Of a stretch of DNA of 25,440 nucleotides, positions 16,126-23,326 are shown one piece after another. The DNA is taken from the NCBI GenBank assembly GCA_046706145.1, contig JBJKPP010000234.1, positions 1 through 25,440 of the forward strand. Direction: 5' to 3'. The notes beneath the pieces are model-generated. The model saw nothing but the letters and a program-made list of their open reading frames with translations. It searched no databases and was not told the DNA's origin. Position 1 is the first letter of the stretch. The number at the start of each line of letters is the position of its first letter. This DNA is from JBJKPP01 sp046706145 (lineage in GTDB: Bacteria; Bacteroidota; Ignavibacteria; Ignavibacteriales; Ignavibacteriaceae). The position numbers were made by a program, and so were the translations under genes.

Positions 16126-16542
16126 CTAATCTTGGTCGTTAATAACTATAAATTTTATCTCATTATTATCAGAAGACAAAACCTTTATTTTATAATATTT
16201 GCATGTAATTAAATCGCTTGAGGACAAATCATACTCCAAATGAAGAGGATATCCATCTGCCATATACCAATCTCCATCTTGAACATAATACTCGCGATAA
16301 TCAATTTTAATTGTATTGCCTGATTTGCCAGTATAAACAAGTTCTTCCTTTATACCTTTATCTAACGAATTTAAACTAAATTTATTTTTTTCGATCGAAC
16401 TGTACGATAACATTACACTACCCACAGTTACACTTTTTTCCTTTCCCAAATCATAATCTTGTTGGCTTACTATTTTACTGGATCCACAGCCTTCAAAAAA
16501 TACTAAAATCATACCGGCTAAAATTAAAATAACGTTTTTCAT
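16126..16542 (-). CDS. Small putative lipoprotein of unknown function
   Basis: A 138-residue exported protein. MKN plus a hydrophobic stretch leads to FFEGC with Cys19, a loose lipobox (Gly at -1 is good, Phe at -3 is less common), followed by GSS. The mature part is short and beta-rich: EELVYTGKSGNTIKIDYREYYV, then LHLEYDLSSSDLITCKYYKIKVLSSDNNEIKFIVIND. This resembles a widespread group of small uncharacterised lipoproteins with a GKSGNTIKxxYRE core. I do not know its function. A good Shine-Dalgarno (AGAGGT, 4 bases before ATG) supports the start. It lies 112 bases before rimP in the same direction, but the possible rimP promoter falls in the gap. Confidence 0.75.
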   Translation of the reverse strand: MKNVILILAGMILVFFEGCGSSKIVSQQDYDLGKEKSVTVGSVMLSYSSIEKNKFSLNSLDKGIKEELVYTGKSGNTIKIDYREYYVQDGDWYMADGYPLHLEYDLSSSDLITCKYYKIKVLSSDNNEIKFIVINDQD

Positions 16543-16963
16543 AAAAGACCTCTTTGGTTAACTAGCCTCAAGCAAATCACATCAATTATTTTTGGTATGA
16601 GGTTTTTCTTTAAATTCCCAGCTTAGCAGAATAAAAACACACGATAATTTACTATAAAATATAACTTGTTTTCAATGCTATCGCTTAAAAGAAACTAAAT
16701 GACTTTTGTCTAACTACATAGATATTACAAAAATATATCATCTTTGCGTGTACATCCCGGAAAATGCCAATGTCTTTGTTGGTTTGAAAAACATTCAATT
16801 TCTTTTTCCGAACTTGGATTTCTTATAAGGAAATATTCGATTTTATTTATTATTTTGTTTTTATCAAAAGAATTATTTGGGAATGTCACTAAACATATAA
16901 ATTCAAACTACGTACAAGAACATCTTTCATATTACGCAAGTTTAATAACGGGGAGCATCTAAA
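16543..16963. other. Divergent intergenic region between lipoprotein and hydrolase genes
   Basis: This 421-base AT-rich spacer separates the minus-strand block from the plus-strand block and must hold promoters for both sides. I could not assign a -35/-10 pair with confidence. A 72-codon TTG-initiated frame (16744-16962) stops one base before the hydrolase ATG, but it lacks a ribosome site and any recognisable sequence. The hydrolase Shine-Dalgarno GGGGAG lies at the right edge. Confidence 0.6.
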
Positions 16964-18388
16964 ATGAAAACAAGAATTACAACCTTGGTTATAATTTTCA
17001 GTCTGCTGCTTATCTCTAATTTATTTCCACAAGAGAATAACTTTGATTTAAAAGGTAAATGGCTAGGAAAGCTCAACCTTCCAGGAACTACATTAAGAGT
17101 TGTATTTAATATTTCAGAAGAAAACGGACATTTAAAAGCTACGCTCGATTCGCCGGACCAAGGAGCTTTGGGAATACCTGTATCAAATATTACTGAAACT
17201 CAAGACAGTGTGGTGCTGGAAGTTGCTAGAATTGGTGGTGTTTACAGCGGAAAAATTGTAAAAGACAGCAACTTAATTAATGGAACCTGGCGACAAGGTG
17301 GTACCAATTTCCCATTAGTTATGGAAAAAACGACTAAAGAAATTGAAATGCCTCCAAGACCGCAGGAACCAAAAAAGCCTTATCCATATAAATCAGAAGA
17401 TGTTGAAATTCCCAATAAAAAAGCTAACATCACTCTTGCAGGAACTTTAACACTTCCAGACACAGGTTCAAATTTTACTGCTGTTGTATTGATTACCGGC
17501 TCCGGTCCTCAGGATAGAAATGAAACTTTAATGGGGCACAAACCTTTCCTGGTTTTATCGGATTATCTTACAAGACATGGAATTGCTGTTCTAAGATGTG
17601 ACGATAGGGGTACTGGCAAATCAACAGGAAATTTTTCCACTGCAACAACAAAAGATTTTGAAACTGATGCTCTCGCAGAAGTTGAATATTTAAAGACAAG
17701 ACCTGAAATTAATCCCCAAAAGATTGGATTGATTGGACACAGCGAAGGTGGTTTGATTGCCCCGATGGCTGCCGTACAATCAAGCGATGTTGCATTTATT
17801 GTTCTATTAGCTGGTCCGGGAATCCCGGGGGATAAAATAATTGAACTTCAGACAAAACTGATATTAGAGAAATCCGGTTTGGGTGAAAATTATATAAACA
17901 ACCAGGAAGCATTTTTAGAAAAAACACATAAGATAATAGAAACAGAAAATGATTCCTCTAAAGCAGTTGCTATGATCAACAAAGCCTTTGATGAGTATCG
18001 GAGCAAACTAACTGATCAGGAAAAAGAATATCCAGCAAACACACCAAAAGTATTCGCCGAATCAATCAAACAACTAATGAGCCCATGGTACAAATTCTTT
18101 ATCTCATATAATCCTGAGCCCACACTTGAAAAAGTAAGAGTCCCGGTTTTAGCACTGAACGGTTCAAACGACGTGCAGGTTCCGCCAAAGGAAAATCTCG
18201 CTGTAATTGCAGAGGCTTTATCCAAAGGCGGTAATGACAACTTTGAAATTGTTGAACTTCCCAAGTTGAATCATCTTTTCCAAACCTCCGAATCAGGCCT
18301 TCCTGCGGAATATGGAAAAATCGAACAGACTTTTGCACCTATTGCTTTGAAAACAATTACAAATTGGATATTGACTGTCATTAACTGA
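16964..18388 (+). CDS. Exported alpha/beta hydrolase (esterase/peptidase-like) with N-terminal lipocalin-like domain
   Basis: A 474-residue secreted or periplasmic hydrolase. It has a signal peptide (MKTRIT, hydrophobic core, probable cleavage near LFPQ at about residue 22). A beta-rich domain follows (about 27-125), opening with FDLKGKWLGKLNLPG and containing INGTWRQGG. The catalytic domain starts near 145. Its triad is visible: nucleophile Ser260 in GHSEGG, Asp403 in NGSNDVQVP and His437 in LNHLFQ. The oxyanion region is ITGSGPQDRNE, and RCDDRGTGKS follows strand 4. This architecture matches bacterial carboxylesterases of the S9-like alpha/beta hydrolase group (COG1073). The true substrate is unknown. 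A GGGGAG site 8 bases before the ATG supports the start. It is the first plus-strand gene and is followed by an inverted repeat. Confidence 0.88.
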   Translation: MKTRITTLVIIFSLLLISNLFPQENNFDLKGKWLGKLNLPGTTLRVVFNISEENGHLKATLDSPDQGALGIPVSNITETQDSVVLEVARIGGVYSGKIVKDSNLINGTWRQGGTNFPLVMEKTTKEIEMPPRPQEPKKPYPYKSEDVEIPNKKANITLAGTLTLPDTGSNFTAVVLITGSGPQDRNETLMGHKPFLVLSDYLTRHGIAVLRCDDRGTGKSTGNFSTATTKDFETDALAEVEYLKTRPEINPQKIGLIGHSEGGLIAPMAAVQSSDVAFIVLLAGPGIPGDKIIELQTKLILEKSGLGENYINNQEAFLEKTHKIIETENDSSKAVAMINKAFDEYRSKLTDQEKEYPANTPKVFAESIKQLMSPWYKFFISYNPEPTLEKVRVPVLALNGSNDVQVPPKENLAVIAEALSKGGNDNFEIVELPKLNHLFQTSESGLPAEYGKIEQTFAPIALKTITNWILTVIN

Positions 18389-18406
18389 AGTTATGCAAAT
18401 TTGTGA

Positions 18407-18488
18407 GGAATGTTGGAATAGTGATTATATGAAATTTACTTTTATATTCCCACATGTTGATAGCTTTTTTCAAATATTCCAACATTCC
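18407..18488. repeat. 14-bp perfect inverted repeat downstream of the hydrolase
   Basis: The left arm GGAATGTTGGAATA (18407-18420) and right arm TATTCCAACATTCC (18475-18488) are exact complements, separated by 54 bases. The element begins 18 bases after the hydrolase stop. It could act as a transcript-end structure, although it has no T-run, or be a remnant of a small mobile repeat. The right arm is part of an 8-bp tandem repeat. Confidence 0.75.
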
Positions 18489-18512
18489 ATTACTCCAATA
18501 TTCCATTATTCC
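18473..18512. repeat. Five-unit 8-bp tandem repeat (consensus AWYAYTCC)
   Basis: The units are AATATTCC, AACATTCC, ATTACTCC, AATATTCC and ATTATTCC, with no gaps. The left arm of the neighbouring inverted repeat is an inverted copy of most of the first two units. The units are too short and lack spacers, so this is not a CRISPR array. Confidence 0.75.
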
Positions 18513-18564
18513 GGATGTATTGCGTAGAATGACTTATTGAGTTAGATTGTGATTGTTGAAAATC

Positions 18565-18574
18565 AGAGAGGAAG
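18565..18574 (+). promoter_or_regulatory. Shine-Dalgarno site that fixes the start of the DUF1003 gene
   Basis: AGAGAGGAAG lies just before the ATG at 18577, with AGAGG spaced 5 bases from it. This favours the ATG over the TTG codons at 18553 and 18556, which would place the ribosome site inside the coding sequence. Confidence 0.7.
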
Positions 18575-18576
18575 AA

Positions 18577-19287
18577 ATGCCGAATTCTAAAAAAGAAACA
18601 AACATCTGCCAAATTTGCAATAAAGAAAAAAAGCTTAACCAGCTAAAGCCCGCCATAACAGTCAGACACTCTCTTGTCGATCTAATCACCAAAGACGGGC
18701 ATCAATGGGATGAAAACGGATTTATCTGTGTTGACGACCTTAATAACTACCGCGCCAAATATGTTCAAAATATGCTGCAGGAAGAAGGCGGAGAATTATC
18801 CGTTTTTGATAAGGAAGTTCTAGATAGCATAGTTAAACGCGACATCCTATCTGAGAATGTCGACGAAAGGATAGAACAGAAATTAAGCTTTGGTCAACAG
18901 TTATCAGACAAGATAGCAAAGTTCGGCGGCAGCTGGAGATTTATTATTATTTTTGGTGCTTTCTTGATAATATGGATGGCTATTAATACTGTCTTCCTGC
19001 TTACAAAAGTTTTCGATCCATACCCATTCATCTTACTTAATTTGATCTTATCGTGTCTTGCAGCGATTCAAGCGCCGATAATTATGATGAGCCAAAACAG
19101 GCAGGAAGAAAAAGACCGCGCCCGCTCTTTGCATGATTACCAGGTAAATTTAAAAGCAGAAGTGGAAATAAGAATGCTTCATGATAAAATTGATTATCTT
19201 ACTTTACAGCAAGGTCAAAAAATGTTAGAGATTCAGCAAATACAAATAGAATTTATGGAAGAAATTTCAAGTAGGATTAAAAAGTAA
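18577..19287 (+). CDS. DUF1003 family membrane protein
   Basis: A 236-residue protein with two membrane segments (about 121-142 and 151-171) joined by a short loop. The second contains the family hallmark FDPYPFILLNLILSCLAAIQAPIIMMSQNRQ, typical of DUF1003 (PF06210). The N-terminal region has CQIC (Cys11, Cys14) and FICVDD (Cys51), a possible metal site. The C-terminal 65 residues are helical and charged, a likely coiled coil on the cytoplasmic side. Function is unknown for the family. I use the ATG at 18577 because of the ideal ribosome site. The trpF-like gene starts 20 bases downstream, so the two may be co-transcribed. Confidence 0.88.
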   Translation: MPNSKKETNICQICNKEKKLNQLKPAITVRHSLVDLITKDGHQWDENGFICVDDLNNYRAKYVQNMLQEEGGELSVFDKEVLDSIVKRDILSENVDERIEQKLSFGQQLSDKIAKFGGSWRFIIIFGAFLIIWMAINTVFLLTKVFDPYPFILLNLILSCLAAIQAPIIMMSQNRQEEKDRARSLHDYQVNLKAEVEIRMLHDKIDYLTLQQGQKMLEIQQIQIEFMEEISSRIKK

Positions 19288-19307
19288 GGTTAATTAAAAA
19301 ATAAATT

Positions 19308-19964
19308 TTGTCATTTATCAGAATAAAAATTTGCTGTATCCAGAGTATAGAAGAAGCTAAGCTTGCCATTAAATATGGAGCATCTGCGCTTGGCTTTGTA
19401 TCTTCAATGCCCAGCGGACCCGGGGTAATTTCCGAGAACTTAATTGAAGAAATAATTTCTCAAGTTCCTCTGCCAATTGGAACATTTTTACTCACAAGTA
19501 AAACATGCACACAAACAATTATAGAACAACAAAAGAGAACAAAGGCAAACACAATACAAATTTGTGACAGATTAATAAATGGGAATCATCAAGAACTAAA
19601 GAAGAATCTACCCGGAATTTCAATAGTTCAGGTAATCCATGTAAACAACGAGCGCAGTGTAGAAGAAGCAATTAATGTTGCGCCAAATGTTGATTGCATT
19701 CTACTCGATTCCGGAAATCAATCTTTGCAAACAAAAGAACTTGGTGGTACTGGAAGAACTCACAATTGGGAATTGAGCAGAACAATTGTTGAAAATGTTC
19801 AGAAACCTGTTTTTTTAGCAGGTGGCTTAAATCCGGAAAACATTGTTGATGCAATTAAGAAAGTAAATCCATTTGGAGTTGATGTTTGTTCAGGTGTTAG
19901 GATAAATGGAAAATTAAATGAGGAAAAACTTTCCAGATTTATTTTTAATATTAGAAATATTTAA
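19308..19964 (+). CDS. TrpF-like (phosphoribosylanthranilate isomerase family) divergent protein
   Basis: A 218-residue (beta/alpha)8-barrel related to phosphoribosylanthranilate isomerase. Retained TrpF features are the N-terminal KIC motif with the general-base Cys (Cys9, here KICCI rather than KICGI), the strand-5 Asp (Asp134 in CILLDS), the phosphate-binding GGTGRTHNW, and FLAGGLNPENIVDAI plus GVDVCSGVR near the end. Lost features are the SPRxV motif, replaced by MPSGPGVI (34-41) without its Arg, and the QLHG motif of strand 3, replaced by IQICD (83-87). No other trp gene is near, so tryptophan synthesis is doubtful. It starts with TTG (an in-frame stop lies 6 bases before) with no good Shine-Dalgarno, 20 bases after the DUF1003 gene. 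Automatic annotation would probably call it trpF. Confidence 0.82.
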   Translation: MSFIRIKICCIQSIEEAKLAIKYGASALGFVSSMPSGPGVISENLIEEIISQVPLPIGTFLLTSKTCTQTIIEQQKRTKANTIQICDRLINGNHQELKKNLPGISIVQVIHVNNERSVEEAINVAPNVDCILLDSGNQSLQTKELGGTGRTHNWELSRTIVENVQKPVFLAGGLNPENIVDAIKKVNPFGVDVCSGVRINGKLNEEKLSRFIFNIRNI

Positions 19965-19996
19965 TTTCGAACTTCGAAAATAGAATTTATTGTAAC

Positions 19997-20003
19997 AAAA
20001 GGA
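19997..20003 (+). promoter_or_regulatory. Shine-Dalgarno site for the TTG start of the VOC gene
   Basis: AAAAGGA ends 8 bases before the TTG at 20012. The VOC domain opens only about ten codons after that TTG, and no in-frame ATG is available before the first conserved strand. Confidence 0.55.
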
Positions 20004-20011
20004 ATTGATTT

Positions 20012-20503
20012 TTGGAATTTAAGGCTCACCCCAGAACCAGGATTGGACACATTCATTTAACTGTTTCTGATCTTGAAAGGTCGTTAAAATTCTACCGGGA
20101 TATTTTGGGATTTGAAATAACTACTACTTATGGAGATTCAGCAGTTTTTCTTTCTGCAGGCGGATACCATCACCACATTGCATTAAACACCTGGGCAGGA
20201 ACAGACGCTACTCCCCCACCTGAAGGGCACACCGGGCTTTATCATTTCGCAATTTTATATCCTAGTAGAAAAGAACTTGCAAAAGTTGTGAAAAGACTTT
20301 TTGAAGTGAATTATAAATTGGAAGGTGCATCGGATCATGGTGTTTCGGAATCAATTTACCTTAAAGATCCGGACGAAAACGGCATAGAACTTTATGCTGA
20401 TAGAAAGGCCGAAAACTGGCCGGTTGACTCACAAGGTCATTTAATGATGACAACAAAACCACTCGACATCATTGGTCTTCTATCCACTTTGGATAATGAT
20501 TAA
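20012..20503 (+). CDS. VOC-fold metalloprotein (glyoxalase / extradiol dioxygenase-like, CatE type)
   Basis: A 163-residue protein of the vicinal oxygen chelate superfamily. The first module has GHIHLTVSDLERSLKFYRDILGFEI, with His13 as a probable metal ligand, followed by GGYHHHIALNTWAG. The second has GLYHFAILYPSRKEL (probable His ligand) and DPDENGIELYADR (probable Glu ligand). The HHHIALNTW and DPDGNGIELYADR-type motifs are typical of the CatE/YwkD branch, whose members are annotated as catechol 2,3-dioxygenases, but the substrate is not shown by sequence. The C-terminal tail MTTKPLDIIGLLSTL is also family-typical. The start is TTG with a good ribosome site. It follows the trpF-like gene by 47 bases in the same direction. 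Confidence 0.88.
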   Translation: MEFKAHPRTRIGHIHLTVSDLERSLKFYRDILGFEITTTYGDSAVFLSAGGYHHHIALNTWAGTDATPPPEGHTGLYHFAILYPSRKELAKVVKRLFEVNYKLEGASDHGVSESIYLKDPDENGIELYADRKAENWPVDSQGHLMMTTKPLDIIGLLSTLDND

Positions 20504-20514
20504 TATCTCGTTAA

Positions 20515-20591
20515 ATGTAAGATGGGAAATGAGAAATGGAATAACAACAAAATTTATGGCTTTTTAACATCTTCCTTTTGCCATTTTACAT
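20515..20591. repeat. Imperfect 19-bp inverted repeat downstream of the VOC gene
   Basis: The left arm (20515-20533, starting ATGTAAGATGG) pairs with the right arm (20573-20591, ending CCATTTTACAT). There are 14 Watson-Crick pairs, 2 G-T pairs and 3 mismatches; the outer 11 positions are fully paired. The loop is 39 bases. It begins 11 bases after the VOC stop in the 159-base spacer before glgP. It may be a transcript-end structure or a decayed small repeat. Confidence 0.6.
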
Positions 20592-20662
20592 GCAACATAT
20601 AAATAATTTTATGGCACTCTCTTTGAGAAATAATCAAAATATAGAAATAATTGGAACTTTTT

Positions 20663-23143
20663 ATGAGTCTTAAAAATCATTCCGCTTTTTTTACCGATAA
20701 AGAAAGTCTTGAGACTTTTTCTTTACCAAACCAGTTTGCAGAACACATGGAATTTATGCTCGTTAAGAACAAATTTAACGCAACCGAAGATGATGCATAT
20801 TTTGCTCTATCAGTTTCTATTCGTGACAGACTTGTGAGAAGATGGCTTAGAACTCAACTGAAATATGGTCAAGAAGATGTTAAGAAAGTTCATTATTTAT
20901 CATTAGAATATTTAATGGGAAGACTTCTGGGAAATGCGTTAATTAATATGAACTATTATGATGAATGCTATAATATTTTAAAAGAAAATGATTACAGCCT
21001 GGAACAAATAAGGGAACACGAGCCTGATATGGGACTCGGCAATGGCGGTTTGGGCAGGTTAGCAGCATGTTTTCTTGATTCCATGGCAACTCTTGAATTG
21101 CCTGCCTTTGGATACGGAATAAGATACAAATATGGAATCTTCGAGCAACATATTCAGAATGGTTACCAGGTTGAGAGCGCAGATACTTGGTTGATGTATG
21201 GCAACCCCTGGGGAATTGTAAGAAGAGAATTAGTTTACAATACAAAATTCTACGGAAAAGTAGTTCAAGACGAGACTAACCCTTTAAAATTCAACTGGGT
21301 TGATACGCAGGATGTATTGGCTATAGCGTACGATGTTCCGGTTCCGGGATATAGAACAAACACTGTAAATAATCTTCGACTATGGCAGGCTAAAGCCACA
21401 AAGGAATTCAACTTTGAAGATTTTAACAGCGGAAATTATGTGGCCGCAGTTGATAATAAAAATAGGTCCGAAAATATATCAAAAGTTCTTTACCCTAACG
21501 ATACAATGGACCAGGGAAAATACTTGAGACTTAGGCAGCAGTACTTTTTCGTTTCCGCAACGCTTCAAGATATTATTAGAGATTACAAACAAAATCACAA
21601 ATCGTTCGGCAAATTTGCGCAAAAAAATGCAATACAGTTAAATGATACACACCCAGTTATTGCAATACCGGAATTAATGAGAATACTCATCGATGAGGAA
21701 AATCTTAGCTGGGAAGATGCATGGGATATAACAACAAAAACTTTTTCTTACACTAATCATACTGTTGTTCCCGAAGCGCTGGAAGAATGGTCTGTTCACA
21801 TAATGAAAGAGCTGCTTCCACGGCATCTTCAAATTATTTATGAAATTAATAGAAGATTCATAGAAAGTGTGAGACAAAATTATTCTGATGATCCTGCAGT
21901 AATTGAGGAACTCTCAATCATAAAAGAAGACCATGAAAGAAAAGTTAGAATGTCTCATCTGGCTATTGTCGGATGTCATACCGTTAACGGTGTAGCTAAA
22001 CTTCATACTGAAATAATTAAGAAAAAAATATTTCCGCATTTCCACAAACTTTATCCAAAAAAATTTGTAAACGTAACTAATGGAATTACACCAAGGCGCT
22101 GGTTAAAACTTTGCAATCCCCTTCTTTCAGGATTAATCTCCGATAAAATTGGTGACGGCTGGATTTACGATTTAACTGAACTGAAAAAAATTGAAAAATA
22201 TATGGATGACGAAGTATTTTGTGAAAATTGGAGAAGTGTAAAGTGGTTAAATAAAAAACTATTGATAGAGTACATTGAAGAAGAAAACAATATAAAGATA
22301 AATCCCGATTCTATTTTTGATGTTCACGTAAAAAGATTTCACGAATATAAACGTCAACTCTTAAACGTTCTTCACTTAATAACACTTTATAACAGATTAA
22401 AAGAAAATCCTAACCTAGATATTGTTCCGAGAACTGTAATTTTTGCAGGCAAGGCAGCCCCCGCTTATTTTATGGCAAAACTTGTAATAAAACTAATTAA
22501 TTCTGTTGCAGATATTGTTAACTATGATAGCTCAATTAACGACAAGTTAAAGGTTGTTTTTCTAAGGAATTATTCTGTTACACTTGCAGAAAGAATTATT
22601 CCTGCAACTGATCTTTCCGAACAAATCTCAACTGCAGGATTTGAAGCATCAGGAACCGGGAATATGAAATTTGCGCTCAATGGGGCATTAACCATTGGCA
22701 CTATGGACGGTGCAAACATAGAAATCAGAGAAGAAGTTGGAGATGATAATATAATTATTTTCGGACTTTTATCTGATGATATTTTTAAACTGAAAAGTAA
22801 TAGCTATGATCCGAAAGAATATTACAGCAAGAATCGTGAACTCAAGAAAGTCATAGATATGATTTCCTCAGATTATTTTAGTAAGAACGAACCCGGAATA
22901 TTTAAACCAATAATTGACAGTTTAATTGATGTAGATTATTACTGTCTTTTTGCTGATTATGAATCTTACCTTGAAGCTCAATCAAAAGTAGATGGGCTGT
23001 ACAAAAACCAAAAGGTTTGGACAGAAAAGTCTATAATTAATGTGGCAAGAATTGGTAAGTTTTCTTCAGATAGATCAATTAAAGAATACTCTGAAAAGAT
23101 ATGGAAAATTAAACCTGTTAAAATCCAGATGAAAACAGAATAA
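20663..23143 (+). CDS. glgP: Glycogen/starch/alpha-glucan phosphorylase
   Basis: An 826-residue GT35 enzyme, PLP-dependent, releasing glucose 1-phosphate from alpha-1,4-glucans in the cytoplasm. Family motifs run in order: YLSLEYLMGRLLGNAL, PDMGLGNGGLGRLAACFLDS, NDTHPVIAIPELMRILIDE, TNHTVVPEALEEW, VTNGITPRRWL, VKRFHEYKRQLLN, and the PLP site EASGTGNMKFALNGALTIGTMDGAN with Lys669. Length fits the bacterial GlgP/MalP type (about 800-830). I take the ATG at 20663, with GGA spaced about 7 bases upstream, rather than the TTG at 20651. It is the only glycogen gene here. An AT-rich hairpin follows it. Confidence 0.97.
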   Translation: MSLKNHSAFFTDKESLETFSLPNQFAEHMEFMLVKNKFNATEDDAYFALSVSIRDRLVRRWLRTQLKYGQEDVKKVHYLSLEYLMGRLLGNALINMNYYDECYNILKENDYSLEQIREHEPDMGLGNGGLGRLAACFLDSMATLELPAFGYGIRYKYGIFEQHIQNGYQVESADTWLMYGNPWGIVRRELVYNTKFYGKVVQDETNPLKFNWVDTQDVLAIAYDVPVPGYRTNTVNNLRLWQAKATKEFNFEDFNSGNYVAAVDNKNRSENISKVLYPNDTMDQGKYLRLRQQYFFVSATLQDIIRDYKQNHKSFGKFAQKNAIQLNDTHPVIAIPELMRILIDEENLSWEDAWDITTKTFSYTNHTVVPEALEEWSVHIMKELLPRHLQIIYEINRRFIESVRQNYSDDPAVIEELSIIKEDHERKVRMSHLAIVGCHTVNGVAKLHTEIIKKKIFPHFHKLYPKKFVNVTNGITPRRWLKLCNPLLSGLISDKIGDGWIYDLTELKKIEKYMDDEVFCENWRSVKWLNKKLLIEYIEEENNIKINPDSIFDVHVKRFHEYKRQLLNVLHLITLYNRLKENPNLDIVPRTVIFAGKAAPAYFMAKLVIKLINSVADIVNYDSSINDKLKVVFLRNYSVTLAERIIPATDLSEQISTAGFEASGTGNMKFALNGALTIGTMDGANIEIREEVGDDNIIIFGLLSDDIFKLKSNSYDPKEYYSKNRELKKVIDMISSDYFSKNEPGIFKPIIDSLIDVDYYCLFADYESYLEAQSKVDGLYKNQKVWTEKSIINVARIGKFSSDRSIKEYSEKIWKIKPVKIQMKTE

Positions 23144-23199
23144 AGATACAGCCTTCCATTTTATATATCTACCTAACTTCATTTTTTTAAACAATGATT

Positions 23200-23221
23200 A
23201 AAAACAATATGTATTGTTTTT
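23200..23221 (+). terminator. Possible weak terminator hairpin after glgP
   Basis: AAAAACAATA and TATTGTTTTT form a 10-bp palindrome (TG at the centre) followed by CTTAAGATTTT. The stem has only one GC pair, so if it works as a terminator it is weak; the 3' arm supplies the T-run. It lies 56 bases after the glgP stop. Confidence 0.4.
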
Positions 23222-23279
23222 CTTAAGATTTTACTCTATCTTGAAGGATTATAGTCCCCCTGATTTAAAAATTTAGTGT

Positions 23280-23299
23280 TGTCTATCAAAAAATAGACA
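23280..23299 (+). promoter_or_regulatory. 7-bp hairpin/operator candidate before the GAF-SpoIIE gene
   Basis: TGTCTAT and ATAGACA are perfect complements around the six-base loop CAAAAA, 27 bases before the ATG at 23327. It could be a dimeric regulator site or a leader hairpin; no T-run follows. The ribosome site AAAAGGG lies between it and the start codon. Confidence 0.4.
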
Positions 23300-23326
23300 C
23301 GAAATATTGTCAAAAGGGTAATTTGT

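Noticed and set aside
16566..16602. CCTCA and TGAGG arms followed by TTTTTCTTT on the plus strand, a possible terminator
   Set aside because: The stem is only 5 bp with a 27-base loop, and no plus-strand gene ends just before it.
16744..16962. A 72-codon TTG-initiated plus-strand frame ending one base before the hydrolase ATG
   Set aside because: No Shine-Dalgarno, a rare start codon and an unconvincing composition. Its end next to the ATG could suggest a leader peptide, but nothing else supports it.
18473..18512. Tandem units as a possible CRISPR array
   Set aside because: Units are 8 bp, contiguous and without spacers, and no cas gene is present.
19965..19979. Small palindrome TTTCG-AACTT-CGAAA right after the trpF-like stop
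   Set aside because: A 5-bp stem with no T-run; too weak to call a terminator or operator.
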